Assembly (NCBI RefSeq): GCF_030867145.1
Contig: NC_134418.1
Span: 7,002,802-7,066,801 of the forward strand
DNA: 64,000 nucleotides
Reading direction: 5' to 3'
From: Opisthocomus hoazin
Lineage: Eukaryota; Chordata; Aves; Opisthocomiformes; Opisthocomidae
Under the pieces are notes generated by a model. The model ran no database searches and had not been told where the DNA came from. It was given only the letters and a program-made list of their open reading frames with translations. This document shows, piece by piece, positions 57,172-64,000 of the stretch. The stretch's first letter is position 1. Each line of letters starts with the position of its first letter. The position numbers and the translations under genes were made by a program.

Positions 57172-60100
57172 AGGATGACCTGCAGCAGACAAAACTGTGT
57201 GCGAAGATGTGGTCTGGAAAATGACAGCGAGCACGGGAGGGAGCCCAACGCAAGGTAAGCACCCGGGATGGGGCAGGGGGGAGCACGTGTCTGGGAAGGG
57301 GTGCAGCCAGCTCCATTAAGTCAAATGAAAGAGCTGGGAGCTGGTGAGAAATGTGAGGCTGTGCTCTGTCAGCTGTCAAGTCAGAGGGGCAGAGAGGTGC
57401 AAGAGAGATTACACTCCTTGTAAGGCAAAGGAGAGCCAGGGAGCTGATAAAACCCGCATGGTTACGTTGTGCCGGGAAGAACAAGCACAGGGAGATATCT
57501 CATGTGGGGAATGGGGCTCCCTCCTGCCGCCTGCGTGCCTCCAGGGCAGTCAGAAAGCAAAAAGGCAGTTAAAGAAGTTTCCCTGGAAACAGGAGTGACA
57601 GGTTGGAGCAGAATACAGTGCAGCAAAAGCCAAGTCCTCAAACAGAGGCTTGTCACCCCGCAGCTCTCCCTCTGAGAACAGGAAAATACTGAAACGTCGG
57701 CTTTGCATTTTGCTGTTTATTGCACAGGATATACAGAGTTTCCAAAGCAAACCCAACTGGTGGAACTTACCACCAGCCCTGGAAAGCCCTCATTTCTAAG
57801 CAACTGCAGAAATGCACAAAAAAAAAGTTTTATGAGACTTCTTGAGGAGAAGAAGGAACAGCTCATGTGATGTTGACACTGCAGACACAATTACTCATAA
57901 GTAATCTGACTGGTAGGTATAAGAAATACTACATCTCTCACAAAACCCTCATGGGATGCTCTGTGCTCAGAAACGGTTTAAAAGAAGACCGGATTTATCG
58001 ATAACGTGCATTACCAGAACTCTTTACAAACTCCTGCTGTCTCGGAGGAGCTCAGAGCCAGACACCCCAAAAGGGGATGGCAAAGCGGGGCTCTCCCTCA
58101 GCCCCAGGGCTGGACTTTACAAAAGGCTCTGATACCATGTGTTCTGGAGGTAGAAACCACCAAGGACACCAAGGGCTTGCAGTGGTCCACAGTCTCCGCG
58201 CTCACCCCCTCTGCAATGGTTGAGGTCCCCCAAGGACAGGGGGAGCAGCCCGAGGTTAAACGTAAGTCTTTCAGCCTGTGGAAATCACCAGCCTATGAAA
58301 TCTTCTCTGTCTGTCCTAGAAAGTGTTTAACAACCCGAAATGGCTCCAGGTAGCCAAGACTTCCTCTCCTTGTGGAGACAGCAGCCATGCCCATGTGGTG
58401 AGGATGCTGCATGGCCAGGCAGCACTGAGAGTTTCTGGAGAGATACCTGGGTAGGTACCTTCTGGTGTGGCATCTACCCAGGACCCCCGGAGGTTTGAAC
58501 CCTCAGAGGCTCAGTGCTCAGCTTTCCTGGCTTTAACACAGGGACAATACAACTGCTTTACGCTGTGTCCATGGCTTCCGGGGTGATCGATGGCCACTCA
58601 TTCACTGCAATCTTCCACACATAGTGAGAACTTTTCTTCACCCTGCCCAAAAGCAGGATCTTCATTAGCACAGTGATGTCTCCAGCCTGTCCAAGCCCTG
58701 CCAGGTCAGGGATTTAGCACTGACGTGGAGGGCAGGTGCCACACACTGACTCACTAAATGACTTTCTGGGGATCCTCAGGTTTCCTTGGACTCTCATCCA
58801 AGTGTCGGCCGAGCTGAACTCTCAGGGACTCAGGAGCTCTGACGTTACGTAGATGAGACGCACAACTATTACTAACCCTGGACACAGCTGCAGTCACAAA
58901 AGCAACAATTCAATGTGCCAGCCAACAAATGCAAGAGGTGATAGAGCACGGTCAGCTAAACCACAGCTCCCACAAGCATGGCTGTCAGTAAAGTAGAAGA
59001 AACAGACAGCTCTTGTGGCTGGTTGGACTGGATTCAGATGGATGAAGATCTGTAGGACCCCCCAGGACAGAGGGCTAAGTACTGCCACAGGAAATATATT
59101 AACCTCATCTCTGAGACATGCACAACCCAGACCTCTGCCAATCATTTCCCACCCAGCACCCACAGCATCTCATTCACTGATCTGGGAAAGCAAGGTGAGA
59201 TGGCTGTAGCACAAAGGACTAAAAGGATTTCATTGAATAGCTGATGGACACAGTGAGACACTCACAAGCTAGTCAACATGAGTTTATGCTATTCTTTACA
59301 TGACAGAAGATACACATAGACCACCGAACTTACACCTAAGTCCACCTGCTTCATATTTATTATTGGCTGGTTAGGCATCTCACTCCTCAATGTCCTACAG
59401 AGGATGGCGTAAGAATAGCCTAAGATGCAGGCAAAGTTCACTTGGCTTTCAAAGCAGAAGCTGTAACAATTCATTAAACACAACAGCCTAAGGAAATTCA
59501 CTTATGCTTTCAGCAGTGAAAACACAGGTATTCAATAGCTGGCTTCTACTGAGGACACCTATCATGGTGAACTATTAGTACAAGAATGGTTTTGCTCCTT
59601 TAAAAAAGGGGGTTGGGACTTAGTACTTTCATCTTTAAAATGCCAGGGATGACACATCCTAGTTTGTCTGTTATGAGTGGAGGATTTATTGTACACTAAT
59701 TTTAGACTATTTTACATTTAGTCTTTCATTACAAGCTTTCTTAGCCCCTTTTTAATGTGGCGTGGGTGTGGTTTCCTTTAAAGAAGCTAGGTTTTCTCCC
59801 AGCTTTTATTTAAGCTTTTGAACAAATGAAATTATAATAATAAATCAAACCCCAGAAATTTTTAAACAATGTGAATACGATCACATTAGCTCTCAGTTTT
59901 TATAGGTATCAGCTCAAAGAATTTGCTTTCGTAATTTTTTCAGAGTCATACTGCTATGGAAAATTTTGCTTTTCTTATATCCCTAGGTCATCTCAGCTAC
60001 AATAATGGGGCTCCCTTGGAAAATGTTTCGGGCCTGCTTGATACATCAAAAAGGAGTGCAAAAATTGCACGATCTCAAGTTTTTAGCAATTTGCAGATCC

Positions 60101-60783
60101 CTCATCAAGCAGATCTTAAGGTGATCTTGGCTTTCTACCACATGACACTGTTTGCCTTGACCCCGCTGATGAAGGCTGACAGCTATATATCAGGCATCCC
60201 CATGCCCATAAGAAACGTAAACTCCTACAGGCTTGACAGCCAACTGATACGCCAGAGGAGAAGGTCACATACTGTACATTGAGCCCAGGCAATGGGAATG
60301 CCATCGTCCTGAAAGTGGCAGTGAGGAAAGAAGATCCGGGATCTTCAAAGTGAAGAGGGAAGGAAGGATTAAACCCCAGCACGTAAGCAGAGCACTGGAA
60401 AAAGCTTTAGTGAGAGTTAATGTCAATGGAGAATGCACAGGGTCTTTGCAAATTGAAAAATTACCCCAACAAAGGCAAAGAATCCCTTGAGAAGATATAT
60501 TTCCAACCTTCTGCATTTATTTTTGGGTCAAAGTGGGCCTGACACTGGGGTTTTCTGACTGCTATTTCAGCTGATAACAGCAAGGCTGATTCAAACACAG
60601 ATCAGACAGTGTGTCTGCGCTTTATCCAAACAGCAAAATAATGGAGATCACACTGAGTTCTGCACCCCCTTTCAATCAGGATTCATCATCTCTCTAAACA
60701 GCCTGCTCTAGTTCAGGTAGAAGTAACAGTCTTGATGCTGGAGTCAACACCAGGTAGCCACTGTGCTAAGCAGAAGGTTATGG

Positions 60784-60870
60784 AGTCATAGAATCATGGA
60801 ATGGTTTGGGTTAGAAGGGACCTTTAAAGGTCATCTAGTCAAACCCCCCTGCAATGAGCAGGCATAGCCT
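60784..60870 (-). mobile_element. Short CR1 3' fragment
   Basis: AGTCATAGAATCATGGAATGG then GGGTTAGAAGGGACCTTTAA and CCCCCCTGCAATGAGCAGG: the CR1 tail and 3' UTR in minus orientation, cut off after about 85 bases. Confidence 0.88.
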
Positions 60871-63800
60871 TGTAAGTCACACCCTGGCCTTCAAAAATAA
60901 GAAACTATGAGATGTCTGACTTCTATAGGAACCTTCTTTAGCTTCACTTTGATTTTTATTTACTTCTGGACTAAAAGTCTGTGGCACTGGGTAAGAAGCT
61001 GCTGCTCAGATGACCAGCACTGGGTTGAAGAGTAGCAGCCCTCACCAGCCTTAATGACTTCAGGGACCTTCAGGGTCCCTGTGACCTTCAGGAGCTTCCA
61101 GGGTGGGATGCAGTCTGCAGATCTAGACACTTAGATGTGCTCATGTGTATCCTCAGTGTCTAAGCAGAGACACCATCAAAACACTCAGTGGGGTCTGGCA
61201 AGCCATTCAGCTCAAAGGTAGGTGTCTGTGTTCGGTGCACGTTACAGTGCTCCACTGACTATAACAGGCACTTAGGGCTGGTTTCACTCACCTGGACACA
61301 GGAGCCTTGTGTTATTTCAGGCTCTGCAGGGACACCCATCTGGCCTGCGAGGAGGCCTGATTCTCATAAATCCTGTTTTGTACCCGTCAGCCTTAAGAGG
61401 ATGTCTCAGACACCCTCCGCCATCTCGAATGACATTAAACACCTACGGCAACTGAATCCTGCCTCTCTGCAAACACTTCTAACAGACCTTAGTTTTGGGT
61501 GTCTTAATTTGCAAGCTGAGTCCCAAACCGTATTGCTGGACAAGCCATCACATCAGCCTGTAAGTTGGTTCAGTTAAATTGATGGGTCTCATTTGCTCAG
61601 GGTATGATGGCTTGGTTACAGAGTTTTGTCAAAGAAAACATTTCTCCTGGCAAAATAAAATCCGCAACACCTCCTCAAACTCAGCCTCCTACTGAAAGAC
61701 AGGCATTCACACTGCGCAGCTGGGTGACAGCCTCAGGTCCAGACTACTTCGGTAGTTCCTCACGTCAACGTATGGAGCAGGGCCTTTGCATCATTTAAGC
61801 CCAAAGCGTAGTGTATCCACACTTTCTGCTGTTAGCACCTAATACCGGGTGCCCAGATCTGTTGTTCAGGCTCCCTAGATCCCTGTACAGTCGGGGCAAA
61901 GAGGTTTGCTCATCTGATAAGTTTCTCAGAGTATGAAAGGTAGGTTTCCGCTATGCAACAGCCTTATGGAGGAGTTTCTCACACACCTGAGGTTAAACAC
62001 CTACAGCAGACAACGCAAATTTTTAATTTCATAATTATGTTCTTCACCAGGACAAATGATGATCAGCTTTTATGGGGCTCCTCTGTTTCTGAAGAGCAAC
62101 ACCTCCCATCTCTTGACAGCTTTGTGCCCGGGCACAGACACAAGCTGCTTTCCATCCTGTAGTACAGCCACACCACAAAAACTGTTGTATCCCTGAAGAG
62201 CTGCTCCTACCAATCTGAAAAAGAGATCTTCGCTTCACCTGCTGTGCTCCCACATCACGTGTAGTCACACAGAAGACTGCAGTGTGGCCACTGAAGTGTG
62301 ATGGACATCTGTACAGGAGTTGGTTTCAACAGCAAAATCAGGGGCAGGATTTCAGGGGCTCAGTGTCCACACAGGGACCAGGCTTCCCAAAGAACTCAGC
62401 TCCTCAAACTGCTGCAAAGTACGGACCAACTTTTCCAAGTACTCTGCACTTCTGTGTGCTTCCATGGTGGCCTTTATACACGAAGAAAGCAGAGCCATCT
62501 GGCCATCTAGTTGGTAGGACCTGAACTGAAAAATTAAACCTCCTAATCACTGATATTGGAATCCCCTTTCCATAGCACTCATGTACATCGCTTTCAGCAA
62601 GAGGTGAAGATGCTGACTGGAATTAGGATGATAGGATGATGGACTCTGGGCTTTGGGTTTCCCAATGCAGGGTGAGATCTCTTTTAATACTGTAGGCTCA
62701 ACACCAGTTTTAGGACCTATAGATGCTTGTTTGTGGGCATGGAAAAACGCATTGGACTCTTCATCCATGCAGAGGCAACAGCGGAACTTTCAGGGCAAAA
62801 CCAGGCACCATGGCCTAGCGTTAATTTATTCTTGCAGGTCCTTCAAAGCTCCAAGCTACCCTTCTTTGATAGCAATCAGTCCAGTGAGGGTTATCTGCAA
62901 TCTAATACCCAGGGATAGCAGTAGAAGGTATTTTCAAAACCAAAGCTCTGTGTGTGTGTATAAGAGACAAACACCAGAGCAGTTTTCACAAGAAAAATGC
63001 CTGTTTCTGTTCTATCTCAGGCCCAGGATAATCCCTGCTGAGAACCACCGAAGCAGCATTTAGCTGGCACTGCCTGCTTCGGAGATTTTTGGAATGCATT
63101 TCACCACTGGCGTATATATAAAGCGCTTTGAGATGACGTGTGCCACGAGAGGGTAAGAGACCGTTACTGCGCAGCAGCATGAAGAAGAAGCAGAGACAGG
63201 AATGACGGAAGCCGTCCCCATCCTCCGCGGTCACAGAGAAGGGATGTGTGCACCTCACCCCCTCGCTGCTCCGTGGCTGGGCCTGCCCTCTGCGAGCGAA
63301 ACAAACACAGCCTGGGCAGGGAGCGAAGCACCTCTCTCCCCGCCCGAGGTTTTCTGTCGGAAACCTAAGCCCAGGACACCGTCTGCAGCTTAAGAGCTGA
63401 TGTGGAGATCGCTTCTCCCCTTATCTCACGTTACACGAGTGACATTTTCAAATGCAGTGAAGCTCTTCAGCATGGGCTGATCTACTCTCTGCATGATGCT
63501 CGCAACTTTTCACGTAGAAGAAAAAAAATTCTTAACCAGCAATCAAAATGCAAAATGTTTTCAATGGTTTAAAGGATAATTAGTATTTTTAATCAGGCAT
63601 ATGGGAGAAATCATTGTCCACAGGCACTTCCGAAGCAGACGTGGTATCACAGCAAGATTCCAGCTCGTGACACAAGTGAAACTAAAGCACAAGAGCTAAA
63701 AGGACACGTCAAGGAGAGACAGATTAGTCACTAATGACTGTAATTGAACTCAGGGTTAAGAATTCAAGAACTTTACATTTTATAATAAAAAATGATATTT

Positions 63801-64000
63801 TTAATGTGAGCTCTTGCAATGACATATTAAAATAAAAAGTAAAAAGTGTCATTGCTGCTATTGTAAAGATTTATAAACATGCTCACCCACTGACAGTATA
63901 AGGGCAAGGAAAAAGTGAATTAAAGACCCAAAAAACCTCATTTCCTGCTCTGTCCTTTTTATCCTCAATGTTCTGCTATTGCCAGATCATAGCAACACAA

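Larger units (their letters stand above)
54584..64000 (-). other. Probable SMYD1 intron 1 (continues past the window)
   Basis: Upstream of exon 2 I found no minus-strand segment resembling the SMYD1 N-terminus (about 45 residues with a GKGRGLK-type motif and ending at a donor). The region contains CR1 fragments at 56637 and 60784 and a 21-bp tandem triplication at 57109. Otherwise nothing is recognised. It may also include SMYD1 promoter-proximal DNA or another gene's flank. Confidence 0.55.

Noticed and set aside
63100-63260. Possible alternative promoter or SMYD1 exon 1 around TATATATAAAG
   Set aside because: The TATA-like element is on the plus strand, opposite to SMYD1, and no N-terminal SMYD1 codons follow on the minus strand.

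Overview
This window is nuclear DNA from a bird. Three split genes with canonical vertebrate exon structure are present, and the dispersed repeats are almost all CR1 non-LTR retrotransposon fragments ending in the octamer tail (ATTCTGTG)n that is typical of avian genomes. There are no bacterial-style operons, CRISPR arrays or phage genes. I cannot name the species from sequence alone.

Layout: 1-8659 is intergenic with no recognised gene. 8869-16881 (minus strand) is a complete THNSL2 coding sequence (threonine synthase-like 2) in eight coding exons that join without a break to 481 residues. A CpG-rich segment with a (CGGCA)14 array lies just upstream at about 17390-17780. 16882-30900 is a CR1-rich intergenic region between two divergently transcribed genes. 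30980-35943 (plus strand) is a complete FABP1 (liver fatty-acid-binding protein) in four exons encoding 127 residues, with a TATA box at 30910. A 2.4 kb gap follows. 38393-54583 (minus strand) is SMYD1 (muscle lysine methyltransferase), coding exons 2 to 10, encoding 445 residues. Its first coding exon was not found, and 54584-64000 is most likely intron 1. All 21 coding exons were placed by reading splice sites and checking that phases join.

The order and orientation (THNSL2 minus, FABP1 plus, SMYD1 minus) is the mirror image of the human SMYD1-FABP1-THNSL2 block on chromosome 2, as I remember it, so this looks like conserved microsynteny. The three genes have unrelated jobs: PLP-dependent phospho-amino-acid lyase, cytosolic lipid carrier in liver and gut, and striated-muscle chromatin and sarcomere factor. 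I see no shared pathway.

The most unusual structures are not genes. A CR1 copy in FABP1 intron 1 carries a 27-bp in-place micro-inversion and forms one arm of a CR1/CR1 hairpin. One CR1 is nested inside another with a 5-bp target duplication. A relic of one C2H2 zinc-finger linker sits in THNSL2 intron 5. Two strong, divergently oriented CTCF-like motifs lie between the start of THNSL2 and FABP1. I found no evidence of a wholly new biological system, and all functional calls rest on recognition by eye.
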